Positions 18,626 to 27,957 of a stretch of DNA of 64,000 nucleotides are shown piece after piece (position 1 is the stretch's first letter; each line of letters begins with the position of its first letter). Position numbers and translations under genes: made by a program. The notes under the pieces were generated by a model. That model ran no database searches. It saw only the letters and a list, made by a program, of their open reading frames with translations, and was not told the origin of the DNA. This DNA is from an uncultured Prevotellaceae bacterium (GTDB lineage: Bacteria > Bacteroidota > Bacteroidia > Bacteroidales > Bacteroidaceae): positions 1-64,000 of the forward strand of contig ONCH01000001.1 in the NCBI GenBank assembly GCA_900316265.1, in the 5' to 3' direction.

Positions 18626-19252
18626 ATGCACATTGCAGTAGCAGGAAACATAGGAAGCGGGAAGTCCACACTGACGGAGCTGCTGGCCAAACACTACGGG
18701 TGGGAGGCGCGCTTCGAGGCGGTGGATCATAACCCGTATCTGGAGGACTATTACCGCGACATCTACCGGTGGTCGTTCAATCTGGAGGTGTATTTCCTGA
18801 AAGAGCGTTTCCGCGACCTGATAGACATTGCGAAGGCCGACCATACCGTCATACAGGACCGTACCATCTATGAGGGTGTGTATGTGTTCATGGAGAACAA
18901 CAAGGCGATGGGCCACCTCTCCGACCGCGACTACGAGACGTTTATGGAGCTGTTCAACCAGATGATGACGGTGGTGCGCGTGCCCGACCTGATGATTTAT
19001 CTGCGCGCCTCGGTGCCTCACCTGGTGGGCAACATCCAGAAGCGTGGGCGCGAATATGAGCAGAGCATCCAACTGGAGTATCTGCAGAACCTGAACGAGC
19101 GCTACGACGACTTCATCTACCACAAATACCCTGGCAAGGTGATGACGGTGGAAAAGGACCAGCTTGACTACCTGAACAACCCGAAGGACCTGGCGCAAAT
19201 CATCGACCGCATAGACAGCAACCTCTTCGGACTTTTCTCAGACAACGGTTAA
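18626..19252 (+). CDS. Deoxynucleoside kinase, first of a tandem pair
   Basis: A 208-residue kinase with P-loop GNIGSGKS (residues 7-14), the substrate-site stretch VDHNPYLEDYY (about 33-43), the QDRTIYE motif, and a lid-like arginine region (IQKRGREYEQ). It phosphorylates deoxynucleosides for dNTP salvage. It is clearly homologous along its whole length to the gene 38 bp downstream. By analogy with the paired dGK/dAK of Lactobacillus, the two products could form a heterodimer with split specificity (inference). Confidence 0.9.
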   Translation: MHIAVAGNIGSGKSTLTELLAKHYGWEARFEAVDHNPYLEDYYRDIYRWSFNLEVYFLKERFRDLIDIAKADHTVIQDRTIYEGVYVFMENNKAMGHLSDRDYETFMELFNQMMTVVRVPDLMIYLRASVPHLVGNIQKRGREYEQSIQLEYLQNLNERYDDFIYHKYPGKVMTVEKDQLDYLNNPKDLAQIIDRIDSNLFGLFSDNG

Positions 19253-19290
19253 TGTTTCATTTTTAATGTTTAATCTTTAATCTTCAAGAT

Positions 19291-19911
19291 ATGCATATCG
19301 CAGTAGCAGGAAACATCGGAAGTGGCAAGACCACACTGACCAAGATGCTGGCGCATCGCTATGGATGGACGCCCCGTTTTGAACCCGTCGACAACAACCC
19401 GTACCTTGCCGACTTCTATGCTGACATGCCCCGCTGGTCGTTCAACCTGCAGGTGTATTTCTTGAACAAACGCTTCAAGGAGGTGGTGGAGATATCGAAA
19501 TCGTCGGACACCATCATTCAGGACCGCACTATTTTCGAGGATGCCCGCATCTTTGCGCCTAACCTGCACGCACAGGGGATGATGTCGGACCGCGACTTTG
19601 CGAACTATACCGACCTCTTCGACCTGATGATGTCGCTCGTGAAGCTGCCCGACCTGATGATCTACATCCGTTCGAGCATCCCTACCCTGGTGGCACAGAT
19701 TCAGAAGCGCGGACGCGACTACGAGCAGACCATGCGACTGGACTATCTGGAAGGCTTGTCGAAGCGCTACGAGGAGTGGATAAGCACGTATAAAGGGCAA
19801 CTTATCATTATTGAGGGCGACACTTGCAAGTTTGGCGACAAACCTGAAGACTTCAAGATTGTCACGGACATGATTGATGCCAAGCTCTATGGTCTGTTCC
19901 CGATGGAATAG
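19291..19911 (+). CDS. Deoxynucleoside kinase, second of a tandem pair
   Basis: A 206-residue paralogue of the preceding kinase, with P-loop GNIGSGKT, VDNNPYLADFY, QDRTIFE and IQKRGRDYEQ. Key differences lie just after QDRT (YEGVYVF in the first, FEDARIF here), a region that shapes the nucleoside pocket, so the two copies may prefer different bases. Co-transcribed with the first copy from the promoter at 18575-18606. It is followed by copy B of the 35-bp palindromic element, which probably acts as the terminator. Confidence 0.9.
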   Translation: MHIAVAGNIGSGKTTLTKMLAHRYGWTPRFEPVDNNPYLADFYADMPRWSFNLQVYFLNKRFKEVVEISKSSDTIIQDRTIFEDARIFAPNLHAQGMMSDRDFANYTDLFDLMMSLVKLPDLMIYIRSSIPTLVAQIQKRGRDYEQTMRLDYLEGLSKRYEEWISTYKGQLIIIEGDTCKFGDKPEDFKIVTDMIDAKLYGLFPME

Positions 19912-19912
19912 A

Positions 19913-19947
19913 CCCTCCCCCAGCCCCTCCCTGTTTAGGGAGGGGAG
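19913..19947 (+). repeat. 35-bp GC-rich palindromic element, copy B
   Basis: Core hairpin CCCCTCCCT-gttt-AGGGAGGGG. It begins one base after the kinase stop. It is followed at 19953-19988 by a tandem GAGGTGAGA-type repeat. Confidence 0.7.
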
Positions 19948-19986
19948 CTTGATAGAGGTGAGAGGTGAGAAGCTAGAGGTGAGAGG

Positions 19987-20643
19987 TTAGCGGCGACGGC
20001 GCTTGCGAGACTTTGCCTTCGTACGATGGCGACGGACAGCACGACGACGCTTTGACACCTTTTTCTTTGTTACCTCTGGAGGTGCCGTACTCTTCCACGT
20101 CACCTGCTCCTCAGCAGTCAGATAAGGAACGTTATCGTTTGGATAGCGCTCGCAATACTTCAAGATGGAGTAATAGTCCACATTACGCACCTGATGGTTC
20201 TCGTAGAACCACACCTCAACGCCTGCCGATGCGGTGGCAATCATAACAATATCGCGGTCGAAGTCCACAAACCAGCGTGCAAAGCGATGCGAGCGCACCG
20301 TCGATTCCCACGCGGGTTTGCCATAGTGCTTCTGCATCCACTTCATCAAGGCTACATAGTCTTCGTGCTGGCTGACGCCCTGTGTGCGACGGGTAGTCAG
20401 CATCAGGTGGCTGCACGCCGTAGTATCCTTGTCGGCACCGATGTAGAGCCACGTCTCCAGCCCTGCGATGCGCCCTGTGAGCCAGTTTCCGTAATCGCGA
20501 TGGAGTCCTTTCTCGATCAGTTCTTCCATCAGTTCGTCAGGGTCCTGCGCCAACGACAGGCCAATGAATTGCGTATGTCTCTGAGCGTTCGCCAATAGTG
20601 GGAACAACAGTAGAAAAAGTATCTGAATGATGTATTTTTGCAT
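19987..20643 (-). CDS. Exported protein with an Arg/Lys-rich C-terminal tail
   Basis: A 218-residue protein with a signal peptide (ending LLANAQ) and a compact domain (about 25-170) that I cannot assign to a family. From about residue 190 the sequence is almost only Lys, Arg, Ala and Thr and ends in RKRRRR. A similar tail ends the MltD-like protein at 47607-48848. It should be periplasmic or outer-membrane associated. The basic tail could bind nucleic acid, LPS or anionic glycans (inference). Monocistronic, with TATCTTTG at 20665-20672. Confidence 0.75.
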   Translation of the reverse strand: MQKYIIQILFLLLFPLLANAQRHTQFIGLSLAQDPDELMEELIEKGLHRDYGNWLTGRIAGLETWLYIGADKDTTACSHLMLTTRRTQGVSQHEDYVALMKWMQKHYGKPAWESTVRSHRFARWFVDFDRDIVMIATASAGVEVWFYENHQVRNVDYYSILKYCERYPNDNVPYLTAEEQVTWKSTAPPEVTKKKVSKRRRAVRRHRTKAKSRKRRRR

Positions 20644-20664
20644 GTTTCTTTAAAAAATCAGGTG

Positions 20665-20672
20665 CAAAGATA
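20665..20672 (-). promoter_or_regulatory. Bacteroidetes -7 element for the basic-tail protein
   Basis: CAAAGATA on the plus strand, TATCTTTG on the minus strand, 21 bases before the start at 20643. Confidence 0.6.
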
Positions 20673-20716
20673 CAAAATAATTCACAATTTTTTTTCCATA
20701 ATTCATAATAAATTAT

Positions 20717-20724
20717 TATCTTTG
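20717..20724 (+). promoter_or_regulatory. -7 element giving a near-leaderless message
   Basis: TATCTTTG at 20717-20724. The ATG of the binding-protein gene is at 20734, only 9 bases further on. With a start site about 6-8 bases past the element, the message would have almost no 5' leader. Confidence 0.6.
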
Positions 20725-20733
20725 CCCCCAAAT

Positions 20734-21678
20734 ATGAGAAAGTTTGCTCTTATACTACTAACCAGCATGGTTTGTGTGCTCTCAATGGCACAAAACGAAG
20801 AGATTGTGTTTACGCCCCAGTGGACGGCGCAGGCACAGTTTGCTGGATACTATGCTGCCCTGGAGAAAGGATTCTACAAGGAAGCCGGGCTGAAGGTGAC
20901 GATTAAGCACCCTTCACCCTCGAACTCCAGCGTCAACATGCTGAAGGAGGGCAAGGCAAACTTTATCACCATTTACCTCGTTGCGGCCTTGAAGAGCGTC
21001 GCCGAGGGGGTGCCGATGATTCACCTGCTGCAGACCTCACAGAACAACTCGCAGATGATTATCTCCCACAAGCCCCTCAAAGACATTAACAGCCTGAGAG
21101 GTATGCGCATTGGTCGTTGGAAGATGGGATATATGGAGTTTGGCCAGGTGGTTGAAAACCTCTACAACCTGAATATCAAGTGGATTCCCTTTGTCCAGAA
21201 TACCAACCTTTACATTTCTGGAGCCATCGACGCCACGATGGGCATGAGCTACAATGAGTATTATCAACTTATGATGGCTGGCCAGAAGATTGACAAAGGC
21301 CACACATTATATCTCCGCAACATCAGTTTCAACGTCCCCGAGGACGGACTGTACGTCTCTGCCGACTACTACGAGAAGCATCCCAAGGAAGCCAGGAAGT
21401 TTGCAGAAGCCTCGAAGAGAGGCTGGGAATGGGTGGCCAAGCACCCGGAAGAAGCGCTGGACATCGTCATGAAGTTCACCAAGGCTAACCATATCAACAC
21501 CAATCGTGCTGCCCAGCGCTGGATGCTGAATGACATCCTCGACGTGATGAAAGACCCGAAGAGCGGTCAGCGCACCTACCAGCTGAAGGAGTCTTCCCTG
21601 CAGAAAGCCAACAGAATGCTGATGCAGGCCAAGCTCATCGAGAAGCCTATTACTTACCAACAATTCACCAGGCCATGA
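20734..21678 (+). CDS. NMT1/THI5-like periplasmic binding protein
   Basis: A 314-residue exported protein (signal peptide to about residue 20, no lipobox Cys). It has the opening of SsuA/NMT1/THI5-type binding proteins: TPQWTAQAQFAGYYAALEKG, then KEAGL. These bind small organic ligands such as pyrimidine precursors or sulfonates. No matching permease or ATPase of that import family is encoded here. Instead the gene overlaps the next one, a Cache-PP2C sensor protein, by 4 nt. A role as ligand receptor for that sensor is therefore more likely than import (inference). The ATG at 20734 is chosen because it begins the signal peptide. Confidence 0.85.
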   Translation: MRKFALILLTSMVCVLSMAQNEEIVFTPQWTAQAQFAGYYAALEKGFYKEAGLKVTIKHPSPSNSSVNMLKEGKANFITIYLVAALKSVAEGVPMIHLLQTSQNNSQMIISHKPLKDINSLRGMRIGRWKMGYMEFGQVVENLYNLNIKWIPFVQNTNLYISGAIDATMGMSYNEYYQLMMAGQKIDKGHTLYLRNISFNVPEDGLYVSADYYEKHPKEARKFAEASKRGWEWVAKHPEEALDIVMKFTKANHINTNRAAQRWMLNDILDVMKDPKSGQRTYQLKESSLQKANRMLMQAKLIEKPITYQQFTRP

Positions 21679-24089
21679 AGCATCCGAAAGTTATCCTCAG
21701 AAAGCATACTTTGGCTCATCGCCTGACACGTTGGATCATGTTCACCGTGTTCCTCATCATGACGGTTGTGACGGTGCTGATTTTCCGTACGTCCACAAAA
21801 GCCATGCTGAAACAGTCCGAGGAGCGCGCAATGGGTATGATGTCGAACACCAACGAAAACATCAACAGCGTGCTGGGCATGGTGGAGGTGGCTATTGCCA
21901 ACACCGTCCCTGCGATAGAGAAAAACAAACAAAACCCTGAGCAGTTCTACCCCATCGTCGAGCGCATTCTCCGTCTGAACCCCGTCATTGTGGGTTCGAC
22001 CATCGCCTTCGAGCCCAACTACTATCCGCAGGAGGGTAAGTACTACGCGCCTTATGCCTATCGCAAAGACTCAATAACCATTGACACCAAACAGCTGGGT
22101 AACCAGGACTACGACTACCACTGCATGGACTGGTACCTCATACCGAAGCTGTTAAGCAAGCCCTACTGGAGCGACCCCTACTACGACTTCGGTGGTGGTG
22201 ACATGATGATGGCAACCTATTCATTTCCGTTGTTCGACAGCGATGGTGAGATGTATGCCGTTATTACTGCCGACATCTCGCTGGACTGGCTGACCGAGCG
22301 ACTGCGCCATATTGACAAATTCAACAACCAGTCGATAAACGATATTGCATGGGAGGACCTGGAATGCTATAGCTTCATCATCAGCCGTAACGGTTCCTAC
22401 GTGGTGCATCCCGACAAGGAGCGCATCCTCAACCAGACCTACTTCTCCTATGCCCTAGAGACCGAGGACAAGGCGGACGATAAGGTGGGCTACGACATGG
22501 TAAATGGCAAGCAGGGAACGGCGACTATCGATAACGACGGTACGGCCTCTTTCATCATCTATAAGCCCATTGAGCGTACAGGGTGGGCGATGGCTATTAT
22601 CTTCCCCTACAAGATGATGTATCAGGATGCCATTAGCCTGGGGGCCATCATTGTTGTCCTGATGGTTATCGGACTGATTATCCTCTATTTCGTCTGCCGT
22701 TTCACCGTTCGTCGTATCACGCGTCCACTACAGCTCTTTGCTGACTCTGCTGACGAGATAGCGAAGGGTCATTTCCAGAACGAGTTGCCCGTCATTAAGA
22801 GTCAGGACGAGATGCAGCAGTTGCGCAACTCCTTCCTACAGATGCAGACGTCACTGGTGCGCCAGATTGAGGAGACGAAGACTGTCAATGAAGCCAAGGG
22901 CCGCATGGAGAGCGAACTGCTGATTGCCCGCAACATCCAGATGTCGATGCTGCCAAAGATATTCCCGCCCTACCCTGAACGCGACGATATAGACATCTAC
23001 GCCTGTCTGACACCTGCAAAGGAGGTAGGCGGCGACCTCTACGACTTCTTCATCCGCGATGAGAAACTGTTCTTCTGCGTGGGTGACGTCAGTGGCAAGG
23101 GTATTCCTGCCTCATTGGTCATGGCCGTTACGCGCTCCCTGTTCCGCACGGAGTCTGCCCACGAGAGCAATCCTGCCAAGATTGTCGGACATATCAACGA
23201 CAACATCGCAGAAGACAACGAGTCGAACATGTTTGTCACCTTATGGGTGGGCGTTCTCGACCTGCCCACAGGACGCCTGCGCTACTGTAATGCTGGCCAC
23301 TGTGCTCCTGTACTCATCGGCTCCGGCATGGGCGAACTGCCCATCGTGCCCAATGTTCCAGTAGGTGTCGTGCCTGGCTTTAAGTTCGAGGTTCAGGAAG
23401 CCATCGTCTGCTACGGCACCACGATATTCCTCTATACCGACGGACTGACAGAGGCCACCGACAGCAACGACAAGCTCTTCGACGACCAGGGCATGATGGA
23501 TACTGCCCAGCAGCTGTACGACGCACAGAACTATGAGCCTCTGCACGTCGTGGAGACGATGGAGCAGGCTGTCAAGCAGTTCGTTGGCGGCGCTGAACAG
23601 AGCGACGACCTGACGATGATGGCCATTCAATATCGGAAGAAACAGAAAAATATACGCATGCAACACAGCATTACACTTACCAATGACCTCGAACAGGTAC
23701 CACAACTGTCCGACTTTGTCGACATGGTATGCATGGAGGTCGGTTTTGAACCTACTATGGTTATGCAGATGAACCTTGCTATCGAGGAGGCTGTCGTCAA
23801 CGTGATGAGCTACGCCTATCCCGTTGGCACTGTTGGCAACGTCAACATCGAGGCCCAAGCCGACGACGAACGTCTGAAGTTCACCATCGTCGATAACGGC
23901 ATTCCCTTCGACCCCACCGCCAAGGCTGAGGTTGACATCACACTCGGTGTTGAAGAACGACCCATTGGCGGACTGGGTATCCACCTGGTGCGCCAGCTGA
24001 TGGATAGCATCAACTACGAGCGCATTGACGGAAAGAATGTGCTGACACTTCGCAAGAAAATTGACAAACCGCCCGTCATACAGGAGTAA
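21675..24089 (+). CDS. Cache-HAMP-SpoIIE phosphatase fused to an RsbW-like kinase domain
   Basis: An 804-residue membrane signalling protein. It has TM1 (about 22-40), a periplasmic Cache-like sensor (about 45-315, including YYAPYAYR and FPLFDSDGEMYAVITADI), TM2 (about 319-343), HAMP (344-396), then a PP2C/SpoIIE phosphatase (about 410-655; GGDLYDF near 452, DVSGKG, TDGLTEA near 588, SDDLTMM near 644). A GHKL-type HATPase follows (about 665-800; N box IEEAVVNVMSYA, DNGIPFDP, GGLGIHLVRQL). Phosphatase and anti-sigma-type kinase are normally separate RsbU and RsbW proteins; here they are one chain. A STAS protein at 28016-28318 is the obvious substrate. Translationally coupled to the binding protein. 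Confidence 0.9.
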   Translation: MKHPKVILRKHTLAHRLTRWIMFTVFLIMTVVTVLIFRTSTKAMLKQSEERAMGMMSNTNENINSVLGMVEVAIANTVPAIEKNKQNPEQFYPIVERILRLNPVIVGSTIAFEPNYYPQEGKYYAPYAYRKDSITIDTKQLGNQDYDYHCMDWYLIPKLLSKPYWSDPYYDFGGGDMMMATYSFPLFDSDGEMYAVITADISLDWLTERLRHIDKFNNQSINDIAWEDLECYSFIISRNGSYVVHPDKERILNQTYFSYALETEDKADDKVGYDMVNGKQGTATIDNDGTASFIIYKPIERTGWAMAIIFPYKMMYQDAISLGAIIVVLMVIGLIILYFVCRFTVRRITRPLQLFADSADEIAKGHFQNELPVIKSQDEMQQLRNSFLQMQTSLVRQIEETKTVNEAKGRMESELLIARNIQMSMLPKIFPPYPERDDIDIYACLTPAKEVGGDLYDFFIRDEKLFFCVGDVSGKGIPASLVMAVTRSLFRTESAHESNPAKIVGHINDNIAEDNESNMFVTLWVGVLDLPTGRLRYCNAGHCAPVLIGSGMGELPIVPNVPVGVVPGFKFEVQEAIVCYGTTIFLYTDGLTEATDSNDKLFDDQGMMDTAQQLYDAQNYEPLHVVETMEQAVKQFVGGAEQSDDLTMMAIQYRKKQKNIRMQHSITLTNDLEQVPQLSDFVDMVCMEVGFEPTMVMQMNLAIEEAVVNVMSYAYPVGTVGNVNIEAQADDERLKFTIVDNGIPFDPTAKAEVDITLGVEERPIGGLGIHLVRQLMDSINYERIDGKNVLTLRKKIDKPPVIQE

Positions 24090-24148
24090 TTGAGCCCTAT
24101 TTAATGTTTTTTAACTGCGGCAAGTGGACTGCAGTAAGAGATTTTTAA

Positions 24149-24156
24149 TAATTTTG
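24149..24156 (+). promoter_or_regulatory. Possible -7 element before the ABCG-like gene
   Basis: TAATTTTG, about 50 bases before the ATG at 24206, in the 116-bp gap after the phosphatase gene. It could allow transcription separate from the sensor pair. Confidence 0.45.
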
Positions 24157-24205
24157 CAAACAATATATATATACGGCATCATGTTAATATGAGCCGCCAA
24201 GAGAG

Positions 24206-27094
24206 ATGACAGATATCATTCTTTCCAGTTTCATCAGCTTGTTTGCCCTATTCGGCAAAGAAGAACAGGTGGATGAACGATGGGCAAAAGACATGCTCAT
24301 CAGTTATTTGCGTCGCCATTTCGGTATCCGCAATACCGACCTCTATGTCGATTTGTATAGCGACATGCGCATGGCTTACGAGATGACTGACGACTTGAAC
24401 ACCCAGGAAACTGTCAGTGGCATCTGCTCAAATCTGCATGGTAAGATTCGCACCAGTGAGGAAGCCCTGCTGCTGCTCCGTCTGATGGAGTTCTGCGGTG
24501 GCAACGGCATTCAGTCTGTCGAGATGTTCGACACGATGGCTGCCCACTTCCACATCTCTGAGAGACAATATCGCAATTTCTTCGATTTCGTCAACAATTG
24601 CGAGACAGAATACGTCAAGCTGCACCACCTCGCAGGTTTCGAGGGCGTGCTCAAGACACTTTACGACACAGAGACGGGCCTCCTGCTCTTCAGCTACGAT
24701 GGGCAAGACAAGGTGCTGCTCAACGATATCCCCATTCTGCCGGGTGCCTATCAGGTGTGGCTCCAGAGCAGTGTGCTCAAGGGCATGAACAGCAATCCCG
24801 TCTATTACTCATCCATCATTGCCTGCTACCAGAAGGAGCACGACACCACACAGGCTGTCACCTTCTGCGGACGCGACATCAATTTCCGCTTCCCTAATAG
24901 CGACAACGGCATGCACGACCTCAGCTTCACGCTGCGCAATGGCGAGCTGCTGGCTATCATGGGTGGTTCGGGTACTGGTAAGACGACGCTCCTGTCACTG
25001 CTCAACGGCACGCTGACGCCCCAGCAGGGCACCATCACCATCAATGGGCACAGCATCACCGAGCCCGCCACCAAGGCGCTCATCGGCTTTGTGCCACAGG
25101 ACGACCTGCTCATCGAGGAGCTCACCGTTTATCAGAACCTCTGGTACACCGCCAAGTTCTGCTTCGAGGGCATGAGCGATGAAGACCTTGACCGTCGTGT
25201 TATGAAGACGCTGAAAGACCTCGGACTCGACGCCGCCAAGGATTTGAAGGTCGGCTCACCCATTCATAAGTTCATCTCCGGTGGTCAGCGCAAGCGCCTG
25301 AACATCGCCCTGGAGCTTATCCGCGAGCCTGCCGTGCTGTTCCTCGACGAGCCCACCAGCGGCCTGTCGTCAGCAGACACTGAGAAAGTCATCAACCTGC
25401 TGAAGGAGCAGACGCTGAAGGGCAAGCTCATCGTAGTCAATATCCACCAGCCGTCCAGCGACGTCTATAAGCTCTTCGACCGTCTGTGGCTGCTCGACAA
25501 GGGAGGCTATCCCGTCTATGACGGCAACCCCATCGACGCTGTCACCTACTTCAAGGAGGCGGCCAACTACGCAGATGCAGAGACCAGCGCCTGTCCGACG
25601 TGTGGTAATGTGAATCCGGAGATTGTGCTCAACATCATTGACGAGAAAGCCCTCAACAGCAGTGGCGAGCTCTCTGACGAGCGCAAGACGACTCCGCAGG
25701 AGTGGCACGAGCTCTACCTGAAGGTACAAGCCAAGAAGGGCGTGGAGCCTGTGGCTGTCAGCGCTGTACCTCCCTCCGACCAGAAGAAGCCAGGAGCACT
25801 GAAGCAGTTCGGCATCTTCCTGGGTCGTACCATCCGTACCAAGATAACCAATACGCAATACATGGCCATCGCCCTGCTCCAAGCACCGCTGTTGGCACTG
25901 GTCTGCGGCTATCTGACGCGCTTTGCACCCCCTGAGGGCTATAGCGTGATGAATAACAAGAACCTCGTCAGCTACTTCTTCATGGCGGTCATCGTGGCCA
26001 CCTTCACAGGTATGAGCGGTAGCGCCGAGGAGATTTTCAAGGACCGTGCGCTGCTCAAGCGCGAGCGCTTCCTGCACCTGTCATACGGCAGCTATATCTG
26101 GTCGAAGATTGTCTTCATGGGTGCGCTGTCACTGGTGCAGACGCTGTTGTTCATACTCGTGGGCAACACGATGATGGGCATCCAAGGACTGTTCACCACG
26201 TGGTGGCTTATCCTGTTTGTGACGGCATTCCTCGCCAACCTCACAGGACTGCTGCTCTCACAATGTCTCAGCAGCATCGTGGCTATCTATATCAGCATCC
26301 CCATGCTGCTCATCCCACAGATTCTGCTCTGCGGACTGGTGGTCAGTTTCTCTGACCTCACGCCCAAGAGCACGACGGGCAACGTACCGTTGGTGGGCAA
26401 TCTCATCCCCTCGCGCTGGGCTTACGAGGCGCTGGCTGTCTCGTCGTTCACCGACAATGCCTACGAGAAAGAGTTCTTCGAGGTGGACCGCCAGAAGTAC
26501 GAGAACCAGTTCTATAACATGGGCTACCTCTACGAGTTGCAGTCACAGCTGCAGACCCTGCGCGACGAGCAGAAGAACCACAAGCCCGTTGACCCCAACC
26601 ACATCGAGGTCATCCGCGACAACCTGCCACGCGTCACAGCGTTCTGCGGCATCCAGCCCTATCAGGGTGCCTACGACTACCAGTCGCTCTACAACTACAT
26701 GCAGGAGGCTGAGAAGAACCTCACCAAGCGCAGCAACAAGCTGGCGCTGGAACGCGACGCCATCATGAGCAAGCTGTTGCGCACTGCCGGTAAGGACGGC
26801 GTGCTGCAGCTGAAGCGCGACAACTACAACCTGAAGCTCGAAGACTGCGTGGTCGGTGCCGACCAGCACTCGATGGTTGATGTTATCGACAACTGCATCG
26901 TGCCCCGTACGGGACTCATCTTCCTCACGCCCTTCACCAGCTGTGGCAATGCCCCATTCTACAGCAGTGAGAAAGTGGTCGGTTCGTGGCACATTAAGAC
27001 CCTCTGGTTCAACATCAGCATCATGCTGCTCATGAGCATCCTGTGCATCGTCCTGCTACTCACCGACTGTCCAGGAAAATACGTCAGGAAATGA
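24206..27094 (+). CDS. ABCG-like half-transporter with extra N-terminal and extracytoplasmic domains
   Basis: A 962-residue ABC protein with ATPase and permease in one chain. Residues 1-230 form an N-terminal domain I do not recognise. The ATPase domain (about 235-450) has Walker A GGSGTGKTT, signature ISGGQRKR near 357, Walker B VLFLDEP near 377 and the ABCG-type H-loop NIHQPSSDVYKLFD. A CPTCG knot follows near 470. ABC2-type membrane segments lie at about 550-735, then a large insertion (about 745-925) and a last helix near the C-terminus. Such proteins export lipids or hydrophobic compounds; the substrate is unknown. Its place between the phosphatase/kinase and the STAS gene suggests functional linkage. 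Confidence 0.85.
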   Translation: MTDIILSSFISLFALFGKEEQVDERWAKDMLISYLRRHFGIRNTDLYVDLYSDMRMAYEMTDDLNTQETVSGICSNLHGKIRTSEEALLLLRLMEFCGGNGIQSVEMFDTMAAHFHISERQYRNFFDFVNNCETEYVKLHHLAGFEGVLKTLYDTETGLLLFSYDGQDKVLLNDIPILPGAYQVWLQSSVLKGMNSNPVYYSSIIACYQKEHDTTQAVTFCGRDINFRFPNSDNGMHDLSFTLRNGELLAIMGGSGTGKTTLLSLLNGTLTPQQGTITINGHSITEPATKALIGFVPQDDLLIEELTVYQNLWYTAKFCFEGMSDEDLDRRVMKTLKDLGLDAAKDLKVGSPIHKFISGGQRKRLNIALELIREPAVLFLDEPTSGLSSADTEKVINLLKEQTLKGKLIVVNIHQPSSDVYKLFDRLWLLDKGGYPVYDGNPIDAVTYFKEAANYADAETSACPTCGNVNPEIVLNIIDEKALNSSGELSDERKTTPQEWHELYLKVQAKKGVEPVAVSAVPPSDQKKPGALKQFGIFLGRTIRTKITNTQYMAIALLQAPLLALVCGYLTRFAPPEGYSVMNNKNLVSYFFMAVIVATFTGMSGSAEEIFKDRALLKRERFLHLSYGSYIWSKIVFMGALSLVQTLLFILVGNTMMGIQGLFTTWWLILFVTAFLANLTGLLLSQCLSSIVAIYISIPMLLIPQILLCGLVVSFSDLTPKSTTGNVPLVGNLIPSRWAYEALAVSSFTDNAYEKEFFEVDRQKYENQFYNMGYLYELQSQLQTLRDEQKNHKPVDPNHIEVIRDNLPRVTAFCGIQPYQGAYDYQSLYNYMQEAEKNLTKRSNKLALERDAIMSKLLRTAGKDGVLQLKRDNYNLKLEDCVVGADQHSMVDVIDNCIVPRTGLIFLTPFTSCGNAPFYSSEKVVGSWHIKTLWFNISIMLLMSILCIVLLLTDCPGKYVRK

Positions 27095-27153
27095 AAGATG
27101 AAAAACGAAAAATGAAATAAACATTATTAATAACTTAAAAAACAAAAGAACAG

Positions 27154-27951
27154 ATGAAAAAGTTATCTATCCTGGCTCTTGCAGCCATCGTCTTCGCAGC
27201 ATGCGGAGGTAACAAAAGTACAAGCAACGCAGAGGAGGCTGATTCTCTGAAGAGTTTCGAACAAGAGCAGATTGAGGCCAGCATCAAGATGCACTTCGAC
27301 AGCATCGCTGCTGAGTTCAGCAAGATTGACCAGCCCAACTTCGTGAAGGAGACTGAGAACGGCATCGCACTCACCAAGGAAGAGAAGCAGGTGAAGCCAA
27401 CCTATCTGCTCGCTCCTTCAGTAGCTGACGAGGCTACCACCCTCGCAGAGAAGTATCGCGTACTCGCTGCCCTGAACGTTGACAAGCGTATCGCCAACCT
27501 CTATGAGATGCCCGTTGAGGACTTCGACAAGGCCATCACCAAGCTGGCTGCTGACATCGACGATCCTTCTTTCAAGGACATTGAGGACAAGGGCAGCATC
27601 TTCGAGACCTCTTCAGATCTCTACAAAGCTATGGAGGACAACGGTCGCATCAACTACTTCTGGCAGATTGCTTCTGCTGCCCTCGTTGAGCAGCTCTACA
27701 TCGTTAGCCAGAACAAGGACAAGTTCCTGAGCACCTTCACCGACGAGACCGCTGCTAACGTTACTTTCCGTATCATCCTCATCCTCGACGCCACCAACCG
27801 TCTGTCTCAGTACGATCCTGAGATTGCACCCGTTGCTGCCGCTATGACTCCGCTGGAGCACCTCAACGCCACTTCTGTCAACGAGCTGAAGGCTCAGATG
27901 GACGACATGAAGGCTGAGATCGAGGCTGCTCGCAAGGCACTCGTGAAGTAA
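27154..27951 (+). CDS. Lipoprotein of unknown function in the ABCG/STAS locus
   Basis: A 265-residue protein with lipobox VFAAC (Cys about residue 17), followed by a Ser/Glu-rich linker and a mostly alpha-helical domain ending in a predicted coiled coil (LKAQMDDMKAEIEAARKAL). I do not recognise the family. The gene lies 59 bp after the transporter and before the STAS gene, so an accessory role at the membrane is plausible. Confidence 0.75.
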   Translation: MKKLSILALAAIVFAACGGNKSTSNAEEADSLKSFEQEQIEASIKMHFDSIAAEFSKIDQPNFVKETENGIALTKEEKQVKPTYLLAPSVADEATTLAEKYRVLAALNVDKRIANLYEMPVEDFDKAITKLAADIDDPSFKDIEDKGSIFETSSDLYKAMEDNGRINYFWQIASAALVEQLYIVSQNKDKFLSTFTDETAANVTFRIILILDATNRLSQYDPEIAPVAAAMTPLEHLNATSVNELKAQMDDMKAEIEAARKALVK

Positions 27952-27957
27952 GTCTAA

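Noticed and set aside
24206..27094. Antibiotic-resistance ABC-F protein
   Set aside because: It has one ATPase domain plus membrane segments and the ABCG-type H-loop, unlike the two-ATPase soluble ABC-F layout.
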